Assembly (NCBI GenBank): GCA_950022295.1
Contig: OX465598.1
Span: 302,076,001 to 302,140,000, forward strand
DNA from: Bromus sterilis
Taxonomy: Eukaryota > Streptophyta > Magnoliopsida > Poales > Poaceae
DNA length: 64,000 bases
Direction: 5' to 3'
Numbering within the stretch: the first letter of the stretch is position 1; every line of letters begins with the position of its first letter. A program made the position numbers and the translations under genes. Shown here one piece after another: positions 32,987-44,440 of this stretch. Below the pieces are notes generated by a model. That model saw only the letters and a list, made by a program, of their open reading frames with translations, was not told where the DNA came from and made no database searches.

Positions 32987-35659
32987 TCATTGCACTCTCA
33001 CTTTAATGGATATTGTCCCCACCATAAATTTTTTGTATTTGTGGTATACATGTAGTGGACAATCCCATTCTCCAATCTTCACGGTCTCGATATTCTCAAT
33101 GGAGTTAAGGCCATGCCTTTTGTCGATTTTCTTCGGAAAATACACCGTGTGTTCTTTGTCATTTACGTTGAAGGTAACCTTCCCTTTATTGCAATCAATA
33201 ACGCCACATGCGGTGTTAAGAAAAGGTCTACCAAGGATAATGGACATGCTCCCATCCTCGGGCATGTCCAGCACAACAAAATCGGTAAGTATTAAGCAAT
33301 TGGCAACTTCAACAGGAACATCCTCACAAATACCGATCAGGACGGCCGTGGACTTGTCGGCCATCTGAAGAGAGATATCTGTAGGAATTAGTTTCTCTAT
33401 ACAAAGCCATTTGTAGAGAGAGAAGGGCATAACACTCACTCCTGCACCAAGATCACATAAGGCAGTTCTAACATAATTATTCTTTATGGAGCAAGGAATG
33501 GTGGGTATACCTGGATCACCGAGCTTCTCAGGAATCTTGCCACTAAAAGAGTAGTTAGCAAGCATAGTAGATATTGCCTCATTAGGGACTTTTCTTTTAT
33601 TAGTAACAATATCTTTCATATATTTTGAGTAAGGAGGTAATTTAATAGCATCAGTCAAAGGAATTTGAAGAAAAAGAGGTTTCACCCACTCACATAATTT
33701 GTTGTAGTGCTCTTCTTCTTTGGATTTGACGGACTTGCTTGGGAAAGGCATGGGTTTCTGTACCCATGGTTCTCGTTCCTTCCCGTGTCTTCTTGCAAGG
33801 AAGTCTTATCTAGTATACTTCTTACGCTTATCGGGTGCTTCTTCTTCACGAACCTCGGGTGGATCATTCTTTTCAGTATCTTTTTCAGGTTAAGCACCGT
33901 CTTCAGTCTCAGCATCGGATGTAGATATGCTGTTTGGATCCACAGATTGTTCTTCTTCTTCTATAGGATCATTGGAATTGTCAGTTTCCTTGTGTTTCTT
34001 TTTCTTCTTCTTCTTCTTCTTTGGGGAGCTAACAATCTCTTCTTCCTGCACTTGATAATCTTGCTCGATCCTCTTTGGATGCCCCTCTGGATAGAGAGGG
34101 TCCTGGGTGTGTGTGCCACCCCGGGTCTTTATACCGTAAGCTTGTAAATTGTCCTGTTTGGCATTATTAGCAAGAAAATCTTTTTGCACATTAGAAATTT
34201 GTTCAAGCTGAGTTTGAACCATATGAAAATGCTTCACAAGACATTTAACATCATTAATTGTTCTACCTAGAACATGAAGCAAACTTTTGATAGCAAGAGT
34301 ATTATCATGCAACTGACCTTGTATCTTCTTATTGAAGTGATTCTGCTTCATAATAAAATTATCAAGCTCATCTAAACATTGGTCAGGAGGTTTACCTTTA
34401 GGGATGTCACTTGCATTGAAATCTAAAAGAGAGTGTACTTCTACCATAGGTGGGTGAGTGGTAAGCTCACATAGCTTCTCAATTGGAGGTAGATTCTTCA
34501 CGTCGTTAGCTTTAATACCTTTCTCTCTTGTGGACTTCTTTGCTTCTTGCATATCTTCCGGGCTTAGGACTAGCATGTCCCTCTTCTTTGGTGGTGGAGG
34601 TGGTTCAGGCATGGACCAATCTTCATGGTTTTTGGCAATTTTTCCCATCAATTCTTCCGCATCGTCCGGTGTTCTTTGCCTGAAAACACAACCAGCGCAA
34701 CTATCTAGGTAGGATTTAGACTCATCAGTTAGACCAGCGTAAAATATATCAAGTAATTCATTTTTAGGGATTTCATGTCCCGGTCTAGCCTTTAGCAAAC
34801 TGCAAAATCTCCCCCAAGCTTTAGGGAGATACTCATCCTGTAACTGTTTAATGTTATAAATTCTTTGTAAAACAGCATGTTGCATATGAGCAGGAAAATA
34901 CTTATTAACGAAAGATATAGCCATATCTTGAGGACTCTGAATGGAACCACATGGTAGTGCATCGTACCATGCTCTAGCATCTCCTTTCAAGGAAAAAGGA
35001 AGAAGCTTGGTCACATAAAAGTTCCGGATCCTTTCATCAGTAGTAAACAAACCGCCTAACTCAGTGAGTTTGGTCAGGTGCCCGATAGCATCATCATTTT
35101 CTCTGCCATAAAAGGGATCAGCTTCAACTGTGGGTATAAGTTAAAGGTCAACAGAGAAATCATAATCAGGATCAGTGATGCATATAGGAGACGTAGCAAA
35201 AGTAGGATCAGGAGTAAACTTGTTCTTCATGTAGTGTTTTGCTAGCAACTTCTTTATAGTGGCAGGGTCGGAATCAGCACATTCATTAAGTTCCCTGCAA
35301 AAATCATCATCAAGTATAACATAATCGTCCTCAAGGAGTTTCTCCTTAAGGCCAGCAAAGTTATGAATTTTTCCAATAGGTGTTTGGGTAACAGGAATTT
35401 CAACACCCGAAAATCGGGCAGCAGCAGCAATTTGTTCTTTAATAAAAGAACCAAGTGAACCTGTAGTCTCAAAAGTAGTAGACGCATCATCAAAAGTATC
35501 TGACATATTGTCAGACTCAGCACAAGTAACATGTAACTGAGGTGAATCAAATTGGCTCATAACTGAAGGTGAGTCAAGTTTAGCACTAGTGCTAAGAGAA
35601 GTACCTCGTCTCGTACGGGATGGTAAGATCGGAATTTTAGGGTCTCCTTTCTTACCCAT
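32987..35659 (-). pseudogene. gag: Element E gag-protease polyprotein, three in-frame stops
   Basis: One frame of 891 codons from the ATG at 35659. It is interrupted only by in-frame stops at 35141-35143, 33890-33892 and 33806-33808; there is no frameshift. Gag has a Retrotrans_gag core (LKGDARAWYDALPCGS, FVNKYFPAHMQ, KAWGRFCSLLK, ELLDIFYAGLTDESKSYLDS) and a long Lys/Glu-rich segment with a run of consecutive Lys. The protease active site is ALCDLGAGVSVMPFSLYK, followed by IILGRPF. The frame ends right after the protease, and RT is absent. The stops replace codons that are sense in F (for example Ser at the first). It would form particles and process its own polyprotein. Confidence 0.85.
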
Positions 35660-35716
35660 AGTGGATAAAGTGCAGCAGGTAGGATACTTCGAGTAGACCT
35701 ATAAGTAAAGCTATGG

Positions 35717-35734
35717 TCCCTGGCAACGGCACCA
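35717..35734 (-). other. Primer-binding site of element E
   Basis: On the minus strand TGGTGCCGTTGCCAGGGA, a two-mismatch form of the tRNA-Asp-type site TGGCGCCGTTGCCGGGGA seen in B, 12 bp after the LTR end. Confidence 0.8.
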
Positions 35735-35746
35735 GAAAACAGTACT

Positions 35747-37160
35747 TGATAACCCTCAACTGTAGGGGATCGAGATAGTCTTCGCGGGCAAGATAACCCA
35801 ATTTATTGATTCGACACTTGGGGACACAAAGAATACGTACAGGCTTTGACAATTGAGTTGTATATTCAACCGAACCTTAAATAAACACTTGCTTGCACAA
35901 AGGTATTAGTAGCAACTATGATATGGTGGTGGTAGTGGTGATGATAATAGTGGTGATAGTGATAGTTGAACAGCAAAGGTAAAACAACAAAAGTAAACAA
36001 CAAGTAACCAGCAGAAGGAAAACACTGTAGGCTAGGGAGATGGATGGTTGGGCGCTTCTTGGATGATAATGAACATGCAAAAAATTCTAACTGGGCAAGG
36101 CTCATAGAAAACAAAGGATCATCTAGGAAAATATCAAACATCAGGCATGTATCCCAAGGTAGTTGTATGTGCTTGCAATAAGAACTTTGCACAACATATT
36201 TTGTCCTACCCTTCCGCTACAAACGGGGCCAAAAGGAACTTAGGGAGATTAAGGTACTCATGTCAAAGAGCACCGGAACAAAGCATTAACAATTCATGGA
36301 TACACGGAATCCTCAAATTATAGTCCATCCCCTTTGGTGTCCCAAGCTGTCAGCATTGGGATCGCCGGTTCCGGACTATAATAGGTGCATACAACTCATA
36401 GATAGAATCAAGAACACCACAAACTCAAGAAAAAAAAGGGTGATCAGTTCTGAAATCATGGCACTCGGGCCCAAAGTGACAAGCATTAAGAGCAACAAGT
36501 TGTAACAGAGATGATAAACACCAAGTAGATGATAGGCACCATGCCCCCAACAATCTGATTGAACTATTACATGATCTAACTCATCCAATCCCTACCATAC
36601 CCTTTGCCTACAGAAGGGAATTACTCACACATGAGAGGAGAAGTCATGGAGGGGTGATGGAGAGGCGATGATGATGACGATGGCGATGATTCCCCCTCAC
36701 CGGAGGCCAATTCAGCCTGCAGATTAGCTCTCCGAGGAAGAACAGAGGGTTGCGGCGGCTCCGCGACGTAGATGGGAAAAGCGACTTATGTTTCGGGGTT
36801 TCCTCGTCGGGAGAATAAATAGGGGCCAAGGTAGGTCACCAGGGGGTGTGGGACCCAGCCAGGAGGGCAGGTGGCGCGGCCAGGGGCTGGGCCGCGCCAG
36901 GCACCCTCCTGGCTGCCCCCTGGCTGCCCTGTGGCCCCCCTTTAGATCTTCGGAAGCTTCTGGAACGCTGATTTTTTATATATTTTCTTGGGATTTTTCC
37001 AGCGTACCTAAATATCCAGAAACCTGCACAAAAGAAATCATCACTGGTAGCTCTGCTGAAAACAGCATCAGTCCGGGTTAGTTTCGTTCAAATCATGCAA
37101 GAATGAAGGCAAAACAATAGCAAAAGTGTTTGGAAAAGTAGATATGCTTAGGACGTATCA
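35747..37160 (-). repeat. 5' LTR of element E
   Basis: 1,414 bp. The minus strand starts TGATACGTCC at 37160 and ends GGGTTATCA at 35747, with intact terminal dinucleotides. It holds the GC-rich hairpin (36872-36899) upstream of a TTATTTATT TATA-like box, and a gtg/gat-rich low-complexity run near 35925-35970. It differs from the 3' LTR at scattered positions, a few percent by eye. Confidence 0.9.
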
Positions 37161-37165
37161 GTTAG

Positions 37166-37959
37166 AGATGCACCCACTTGGAATAAACAATCAAGCGAGT
37201 TGTTTAGTCGTCACTTGCGGAGTTTGTAGTGGACTCAGGCGAGGAAAATAGGAAAGCACCTACTCGGAATGTCGTCGAGTGCGCGAGTAAGTCATGTTTG
37301 TTGAATTGATGAGTCTTTTTTGCGAGTAATCACTCGAATGCTTTACTGCTTTCGGGTTGAGGGAGCACCTGAACAATGAGATTATGTTTGTTTCTGATGG
37401 TGCGAGTGATCACTCGAGCAAATCTTTGCCTTCTGCCTTCTGGGTGAGGGAGCACCCGAACTCGAATAAAGATACTCCTGATGGGAGTAAGAATTTTTTA
37501 GAGCCAGAAAATTTGGACATATAGCTGGCTTTTGGAATCTTTTGGTTTTTTTTGCAACTGCTTTTATCTTGATCCTTCGCTCTTGAGATTCCGTGCTGAT
37601 ATGCCTTGTCATGTTGTTTGATGGCCTATGATGATGCTTGATTTTTTGATCCATCGCGTCTTCTGGACCGTCATAATGATGGTTTAGACATCGTGCTGCC
37701 TGTTGTCTGTTGGGTTTCCAAGGCTTTGTATGGGAAATAGGCGAGATTTGATGTTTCCTGTAAATAATGCTGACTGTGTGAAGGCATCTTTTCCTTGGAA
37801 TTCGTAACGCCCGGCCCATTTGGTCTTTGATGCAATGATGGCGCCGCCAGAGCTTCCGCGTTTTTTTTCTGGTTTGCCCTTGGATTGCGCTATGAATACT
37901 TCCTATGATTGCCCGTCTTTGGCACCTATTCTTCGCGTATTTCTCTTCTTCTTCTTCAT
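37166..37959 (-). other. Element D interior with diverged internal duplication
   Basis: No gene seen. A motif pair, GCGAGTAATCACTCGAA / GCGAGTGATCACTCGAG followed by TGAGGGAGCAC, occurs twice (about 37320 and 37400), so this stretch contains an old imperfect duplication of about 80 bp. Confidence 0.5.
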
Positions 37960-38539
37960 ATGGCGCCCAAACGTGGTAGTGGCGTGCCTGGGCGAGGTCG
38001 TGGACGCCGTGGTCTTGGTGGCCGCACGCCTCGTTCTTCATGCGGTGGACGTCATGGTACCGCTTTGGCGCCTTCTTCTTCTTCCTCCATGGAAGAGGGT
38101 TTTTGGCGCTATGATTTTCTTTTGCGTGTTCTTAGCCGGAATGCTGCCCGGATTCCTCTTCCATTCTCGTTTGCCTCCATTGCTTCTGAGCGTAACTTGA
38201 GGGGCTTCTGGCTCCGTCTTCACGGATGCGCTTGGTCTTCTTCTTGGGTGGAGCTAGAGGGCGTTTTCTCGTCAGTTGAATCTGCGCGGCAGAGATAGCC
38301 TTTGTTGTCGTTTTGACGGTGAATATATTGTTATTATCCGTGCATTTGATGCTGGTGGCAACCGTCTGGATCCATACTGGGAACAAACAAGCAGCAGCGA
38401 GTCCGATGGCTCGAGGGATGGATCGCCCGCTTCTCCCGTGTCTTCGTCTTCGGCTGGTTCCTCGGCTGATGGTGTTTGCTCTTCTAGTTCTAAGGATGAA
38501 CTGGACGTCAAGCCGGTCGTCAAGCGGCTGCGTCAGTAG
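37960..38539 (+). pseudogene. Element D antisense ORF (gene23-like position), one frameshift
   Basis: Encoded on the strand opposite to D's pol, between integrase and the 3' LTR. From the ATG at 37960 the first frame reads an Arg/Gly-rich basic N-terminus (RGSGVPGRGRGRRGLGGR), then YDFLLRVLSR and FWLRLHGCAWSSSW, ending at a TAG (38296-38298). The second frame (38276-38539) continues with FDGEYIVIIRAFDAGGNRLDPYW, here quoted from two adjacent blocks, and a Ser-rich acidic tail ending KPVVKRLRQ. The two join across one frameshift near 38270-38290. Antisense ORFs in this position are known in Grande and other Tat-lineage elements. The basic RG-rich end suggests a nuclear or nucleic-acid-binding protein. 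Function is unknown. Confidence 0.6.
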
Positions 38540-38722
38540 GCGAGGCACCTTGTAGAACTGGAGGACGGCGACCTTCTTCTTCACGGGCCGGGTTGCTACT
38601 TTGTCTGTGGAGATGCCCGTCTAGTTGTGGCACGTAAGTGCCAATTATCTCAGCATGAGCACACATGTAGAAGTTGAATGTATCCCATCTTTTAGTTCTA
38701 CAGGTCATTCCGTAGTGGCAAC

Positions 38723-38895
38723 TGTCGTTTCGACTTCTTTGTAATGAAATGATTGTCTTCAACTCCTTTGTAATGAGATTGTCTTCGACTCCTTTGTAAT
38801 GAAATTATCTTCGACTCCTTTTGTGATGAAATTGTCTTCGACTCCTTTGTAATGAAATTGTCTTTGACTCCTTTGTAATGAGATTGTCTTCTCGG
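38723..38895. repeat. 26-bp tandem repeat in element D
   Basis: About six and a half copies of a unit like TTGTCTTCGACTCCTTTGTA plus ATGAAA, with single-base variants (26-28 bp each). It lies between the antisense ORF and the 71-bp array. Confidence 0.85.
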
Positions 38896-39080
38896 GTGCG
38901 CGTCAGCGCTCCCGATGGGAGTAGCCCCCGAGTCTACGCTTGATTTGCATAATCGAGCGTAGGCTTTATGAAATTTTTTCTCACTGGTTTGCAGCTGTTT
39001 TTGAATTTCCTAAATTTGGATCGGGTGCGTGCCAGCGCTCCCGATGGGAGTAGCCCCCGAGTCTTTAGGTGATCGCTTGC
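38896..39080. repeat. Duplicated 43-bp block in element D
   Basis: The segment CGGGTGCGCGTCAGCGCTCC plus ATGGGAGTAGCCCCCGAGTCT occurs at 38894-38936 and again at 39022-39064 with two or three mismatches, a period of about 128 bp. The phrase AGCCCCCGAG also recurs in the neighbouring 71-bp repeats and in D's polypurine tract. Confidence 0.75.
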
Positions 39081-39201
39081 GACCGGGTGAAGACTAAAGA
39101 ACCGTGCACTTTTCGGTGTGACTTTCTTTGCCGGAGCTTTTGTTTTTTGCGAGAGTCTTTGCGTTTTGGCCTCCTGATGGTTGTAGATGGGGTCGCGCGC
39201 T

Positions 39202-39664
39202 TTTTAGCGAGGATAGCGTCTCTCGGTGGGGAGTTTTAGGCTCGAGCCCCCAAGTGCTTTTAAGTAAAGTTCGCGTGAGCGAAGATAGCATCTCTTGGGG
39301 GGAGTTTTATGCTCGAGCCCCTGAGTGCTTTTAAGTAAAGGTCGTGTGAGCGAAGATAGCGTCTCTCGGGGGGAGTTTTATGCTCGAGCCCCCGAGTGCT
39401 TTTAAGTAAAGGTCGCGTGAGCGAAGATAGCGTCTCTCGGGGGGAGTTTTATTGTCGAGCCCCCGAGTACTTTTGAGTCAAGGTCGTGTGAGCGAAGATA
39501 GCATCTCTCGGGGGAGTTTTATGCTCGAGCCCCTGAGCGCTTTTGAGTAAAGGTCGCGTGAGCGAAGATAGCGTCTCTCGGGAGGAGTTTTATGCTTGAG
39601 CCCCCGAGTTCTTTTGAGTAAAGGTCGCGTGAGCGAAGATTGCGTCTCTCGGGGGGAGTTTTAT
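39202..39664. repeat. 71-bp tandem repeat array in element D, interrupted by K
   Basis: Units start at 39273, 39344, 39415, 39486, 39556 and 39627 (spacing 70-71 bp), each beginning GCGTGAGCGAAGATAGCGTC and containing TCGAGCCCCCGAGTGC. A diverged unit lies at about 39202. The last unit is cut at GAGTTTTAT by solo LTR K and its remainder continues at 43318-43345 (TCGAGCTCCCGAGTGC). Confidence 0.92.
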
Positions 39665-42600
39665 TGTAAGGCCCGATATGATGTACTGTTCCAGATCTAG
39701 ATGTTTCCATCCAGATCCAGGGACGAAGCACATATCGGTCCCACCGTGACATATGACGAAGTCATACGCCCCGGATTTCCAACATGATATCACAACATTA
39801 CAGATACAAGTATACAACATTACATATACAAGTATACAACTGCCGTAAATACAATACATCAGCGGAAGATACATGTCTGAGTACAGACTACAATCAAATG
39901 CCTACTGGCAAAGAGAAAAACATCGATCCCCATAACCACACGGGTCCAGGCCCTCCGCCGGGATCCTCCTAACTAGTCGTCGTCGAGTCTCCACGTGAAA
40001 CGTCGATCACCATACCTGTTGTCGATCAGGAAACCCTGAAAAGAGTTTGGGGGTAGTATCATGAGTACAGAAGTACTCAGCATCCAACTGAGTGGTCAAC
40101 TGACCCAGCAAGGACTTCATCACTCGTCATTCTAGGACAACTAGTAGTTTACGGTAAGGATGGGGTAAGTGGTGAGGTTGCTGCCGCACTAGCATTTATG
40201 AAGTGGCTAACGATCTAGAGAGTAAGATAAGAAGCCAATCATTCGATGAGGAATCACCTCCAACAAGTCTGCTATCAACTACTTACGCAAACATAACACC
40301 TATCCTATCCTTGTCCTCCTCTTCGCAACCCGACGAAGAAGAAGCAGTCAAGGCACACACACGTTGATCAAGTTATATTAAGATTATCTCAGTTGTTGTT
40401 GTCTATGAACAAGGAGTAGGTCTCAAGTCATCCATAACCATGGACACGGTTCTCGAAAAGATTTAACCCTGCAGAGGTATACCAACTGCCCATTACAAGG
40501 CTCCGCACGCACGCCCATCTCTCTCAGTTGCTACCCATCACAGGCAACCATTTTACGATTTAGTTCCGAGAGATCCGAAACGACGGGTCCCTCTAACTAA
40601 CAATGCACAAATCCAAGTGGACCTCGGTGAGTCGACATCCAACTCAAAAGCCGGCCGCGCTCTCGAATCGGCCTCTACCGTCTGGACGAGGTCGGGATAA
40701 CCTACCCTCGCCCGGGCAGGATCCATAGCTTCCAGGTGTGGACCAACAGGATATACCATCCCACTGGCCCGGATTATTTTAAATCCACTGGCTGCAGACC
40801 AGTTACGCACACGGTTTCTCAAATGGTAAAATCAGCTTGGGCCACCACTAGAAATGTTTGAAGCTAGGTAGGTAAGAAGAGGGGACCCCATAGAATCCCA
40901 CACGCGGTTAGGCACGCTTAGTCTTAAAACCAATACCCGGAACTCGGGTCCTAGGTGACTCGAATGGAACAAAGCATCGGGGCGGGATAGCCTAGACCTT
41001 CCATCCTTCGTCGAATATAGTCAACATTATAATAATCATATCATCAACAACAATAATAATAATGTGATATCCCAAACCAAGGAGTAACAGGGTAACATCA
41101 TAGCATCCTAAGCATGCATACTAAGCAGGGGTTGAGCAACGAGAAATAGTAACATAGCAGTACATGGTTTGCTGGGAGGGGACATGGCTGTATCGGTTTG
41201 AAAGAGGCTGTAAACATGTGGTAGGATCAAACATCGAATCTAACCAAGACTAGCATGCAAACTGCTGGTTAAAATAGAATGGATCATAAGTAATGTATAG
41301 TCCTTGCCTGTTGATAAGTCGGGTTCCAAAGGTGTAGTCGATCGCAAGCTCGCATCGTCTCCGAAGGTACCCGCGGAAGCACACAAGAGGGTAAACACTG
41401 GAAAGCAATCAAGGAGCAAGCATCTATTACTACGAGGCAAACACGAGCAAGCATCAACAAGAAGGCAACACGATACATCGCACCTATCGTCGAGAGCGTT
41501 TACTAACATGTTAAGTGGAGTACTCGTCACACACGACGATACCGCACGTTTAGAAAGGTTCAAGTTGTTTAGCTACACAAGATGAGCAGAGGTTATTAAC
41601 ATGGCATCTCACTCAAGCATGTCATATCACACAAACATGGCAAGAGGTGAAGCATAAATAAACTCTCTAATCTAGTCACTTTAAGTGAGGGGTAAAACCT
41701 ATACATGGCAACTATTATGGACCCTACGAAATTATAATGTTTGGTATTGTTTTTCCCTAAAAAATATTTTATTATTTTTATTAGCAAGCAAGAGCAGCAT
41801 AAACACAATCTACATGAAATTCTAGTCAAGTTACATATAAGAAACATTTAATCCGAGCAACGGTTAAAAAGTTACACAATATATAAATAAATAAACACAG
41901 AAAACGATAAATAAGCTACCGGGCCAAAACTGTCTCTGCTGGGAAAAAATACAAGGCGCGGAATAACTATTTATCCCTTAGGGCACACAACACAGAGTTG
42001 GGCCGAGCCCAACAACTAATCACAAAAATAAAGGGAAAAAAGCCGGGGCGCTCACCTTTGGGCCGAGGCCCAGGCTGGCTGTGAGCGGAGGATAGTGGTG
42101 CTCGCCCACGGGCGAGGACTAGCGTGAGGCTCGGGCTAGATTGGTTGGGCCGGGGCGCGCTGGGCCAGCTGGGCCGCGCAGGGGCGAGGCCGGCCCACAG
42201 CGGCGGCGTTGGTTGCAGATCGGGATGGATCCCGATCCCAGCGAGCGCGGCAGCCGTAGCCGGCGGAGCTCCGGCGAGCCTGGGCGGCGCGTGGTGGCGG
42301 GGAAGGGTGGATCCGGGGCGCGGGAGGAGGCTGGTGGGTCGCCGTGGCGCTGATCCGCGGCTGGGCCGCCGGCGTTGCCACGGCTGGATCGGGCGGCGCG
42401 ACGAGCTTGGGCTCGGCCTTCCATGGCGAACGGCGGCACGGACGTCTGCAGTGGAGAGGGAGGAGGCCAGGGAGGCTAGGGAGAAGAGGAGAGGAGGTGG
42501 CCGGCGGCGGTGGAGCGGCTAACCGGCGAGAGGCGGCGCCGGCTGCTCGCCGGAGCACGACGGCTAGCGGTGCAGCGGGCGGCGCGGCCCGATTCGGCCT

Positions 42601-43312
42601 CGGGCGGGCCCGGCGGCGGCAGCGCTCGGCCCGGCGGGGCCCGGATCATCTGGGAGGCTGTGGAGGAGCTCCGTGGAGGCGTTGGGAGCCCTGCGATCTA
42701 GATCTAACGGTCCAGATGGAGGGCCGGGACTAGGGTTTCGGGATTTGGGGATCTAGGAGGCAAATCTGGGCAAAGTGGAGGGGGGTGGGTGCAATTTTGG
42801 ACTAGGGAAACCCTAGAAAGGAGTGGGAGAGTGGTGGTCTTTATATAGCCCCGGTGGCTGGCAGTTTTCAAAACCATTCCCAGTTTTTCTCTCGCGCGCG
42901 GTGTTTACGTTTCTGACCGCCGGGTGTCCGCAGAACCTCCGATTCGGGTAAAACTTCGAACTGCGCGATCAGCACGTCGAGCCGGTGGCGTTCACCTCGC
43001 GTTGGAACCGTTTTGAGAACAATTTCCGGCGCGCTATAAAAATAACCCGTTTAATTAATAAATGGGGTTTTTCATTCCGTTGGCTGCGGCTGGTCTCATG
43101 AGGTTTTCGCGACAGTGATCGGGTGAAACCCGGTGTTGCAAGGTCGAGTGTCAGGGTGGCAAGGGTCAGTCCCCGTCCGGTACGATATAAGAGGGGAAAA
43201 AATAATCGCCGATCGATAAATCGGGGATGCAAACACCGTAAACAAATCAGACAAACAAACAATTCACACCGAAAACAAAAACTTTAATTTTTGTGAAATC
43301 TGGGTTGTTACA
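39665..43312 (-). mobile_element. Element K: solo LTR of a chromovirus-like gypsy family
   Basis: 3,648 bp, starting TGTAAGGCCC and ending GGGTTGTTACA on the plus strand, flanked by a perfect TTTAT duplication (39660-39664 and 43313-43317). There is no gag, pol, primer-binding site or polypurine tract inside. Blocks shared with C's LTRs (ACCCTGCAG..GTATACCAACTGCC, GAGTCGACATCCAACTC, GCCGGCCGCGCTCTC) show it belongs to a related but distinct family. A minus-strand TATA box (CTATATAAA, 42848-42840) sets the orientation. The GC-rich stretch 42100-42730 has open frames on both strands but no protein-like conservation. It arose by recombination between the two LTRs of a full element. Confidence 0.9.
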
Positions 43313-43345
43313 TTTATGGTCGAGCTCCCGAGTGCTTTTGAGTAA

Positions 43346-43670
43346 GATGCTTTGGAAAAAAATATTTTATTCCTTCGAAGTTTACATGAGTTGCCGATCG
43401 GTGCTGCTGCCGATGTCTCTGATGATGCCTAGAGGACTATGGGTAGAACAGGCGTAGGTTCGCTACATTCCATGGATTTCCCACGTCCTTGTTGGTCTTC
43501 GGGTTCTTCAATCTGTATGCTCCTCCTCCTATGACTTCTGAGATGATGAACGGCCCTTCCCATTGTGGGGCAAGTTTGTGCACTTTTTCCTGTATTAGCC
43601 GTAGCACAAGGTCTCCTTTGTTGAACGTTCTGGTCCGCAGGAGACTGTTTTGATATGTGCGTAATTTGTC
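43346..43670 (-). other. Element D post-integrase region
   Basis: Minus-strand remnants of the integrase C-terminus with several stops. No separate gene is seen. Confidence 0.5.
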
Positions 43671-44440
43671 CTAGTATCCTTCAGATCTTTTGATAGCTGT
43701 GTCCCGAGCTTCGTCTGCTATGTCTTTGTCGTTCTGCAGTGCTTCTTCTGCCTCTTCCTCTTCGTACCCTGAGATTCTGGGGGCTCCGAATTTTAAGTCG
43801 TGCGGCAGCACTGCTTCTGCCCCGTATACCAAGAAGAAAGGTGTATACTGGGTCGAGCTATTTGGGGTGATGCGCAGGCTCCATAGTACTGCGGGGAACT
43901 CCTCTACCAAGTTTCCTGCGGCTTGTTCGAGTGGTGCTAGGAGTCGCTTCTTTATTCCTCCGCATACTAGGCCGTTTGCTTTTTCCACTTGGCCATTGGA
44001 CTGCGGGTGTGCGACTGATGCGTAGTTGATTTTGATGCCCAGTTCTTGACAGAAGTTTTGGAACTCTGATGCTGTGAAGTTTGTACCATTGTCTGTGATG
44101 ATGTTGTGTGGTACCCCAAATCTGAAGATGATTGATTTGATGAAGTTGACTGCCATGAGGGCTGTTGAGCTGGTGATTGGTACTGCTTCGATCCATTTGG
44201 TGAACTTGTCAAGTACGACTAGTAGGTGTGTTCGTCCTCCTTTTGATGATTTCTTGAGTGGGCCCACCATGTCGAGTCCCCATGTGGAAAATGGCCATGA
44301 TAATGGTATGGTTTTGAGTTCCGATGCTGGGGCGTGCGGTCTGCTGGCGAACTTTTGGCAGGCGATGCAACACCGTACGATATCCTCTGCATTTCTCATA
44401 GCGGTCGGACAATAGAAACCTGCTCGAAAGGCCTTGGCCT
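43671..44440 (-). pseudogene. Element D integrase
   Basis: An open frame from 44399 to 43671 (242 codons) has the end of the zinc finger (CCIACQKF), then the core with Asp43 (GLDMVGPL), Asp103 (IITDNGTNF) and Glu139 (SNGQVEKANGLV). The last two are 36 residues apart, so the catalytic triad is intact. The FFLVYGAEAVLP block of the C-terminal part follows. The upstream zinc-finger half is in another frame. The sequence type (TRTGYYWP-like region lost, VLWSLRITPN, VYGAEAVLP) is that of Tat/Grande-type elements. Confidence 0.85.

Larger units (their letters stand above)
27790..37160 (-). mobile_element. Element E: complete non-autonomous Athila-like retrotransposon
   Basis: 9,371 bp with LTRs at 27790-29206 (3') and 35747-37160 (5') and a perfect 5-bp target duplication GTTAG (27785-27789 and 37161-37165). 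The minus-strand interior holds a tRNA-Asp-type primer-binding site, one gag-protease frame (35659-32987), an Athila ORF1-like gene (32199-31186) and a 2-kb 3' region with a polypurine tract. There is no room for, and no trace of, RT, RNase H or integrase between the protease and the next gene. It therefore depended on enzymes supplied in trans. Element F has the same plan, so the missing pol is a property of the family and not damage to this copy. Confidence 0.9.

Noticed and set aside
33707..34147. Phe/Leu-rich plus-strand frames over E's gag (also 48850-49452 minus over F's gag)
   Set aside because: They mirror the Lys/Glu-rich gag coding strand. A Phe/Leu-rich product from the reverse of GAA/AAG codons is expected and looks falsely like a membrane protein.
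38723..39664. CRISPR-like array of regular repeats
   Set aside because: The units are directly tandem with no unique spacers, in a eukaryotic retrotransposon. They are tandem repeats.
42124..42733. Several open frames of 63-140 codons on both strands in solo LTR K
   Set aside because: They overlap each other on both strands in a strongly GC-rich stretch, have low-complexity Arg/Gly/Ala/Pro composition, and lie inside a solo LTR. Composition explains them.
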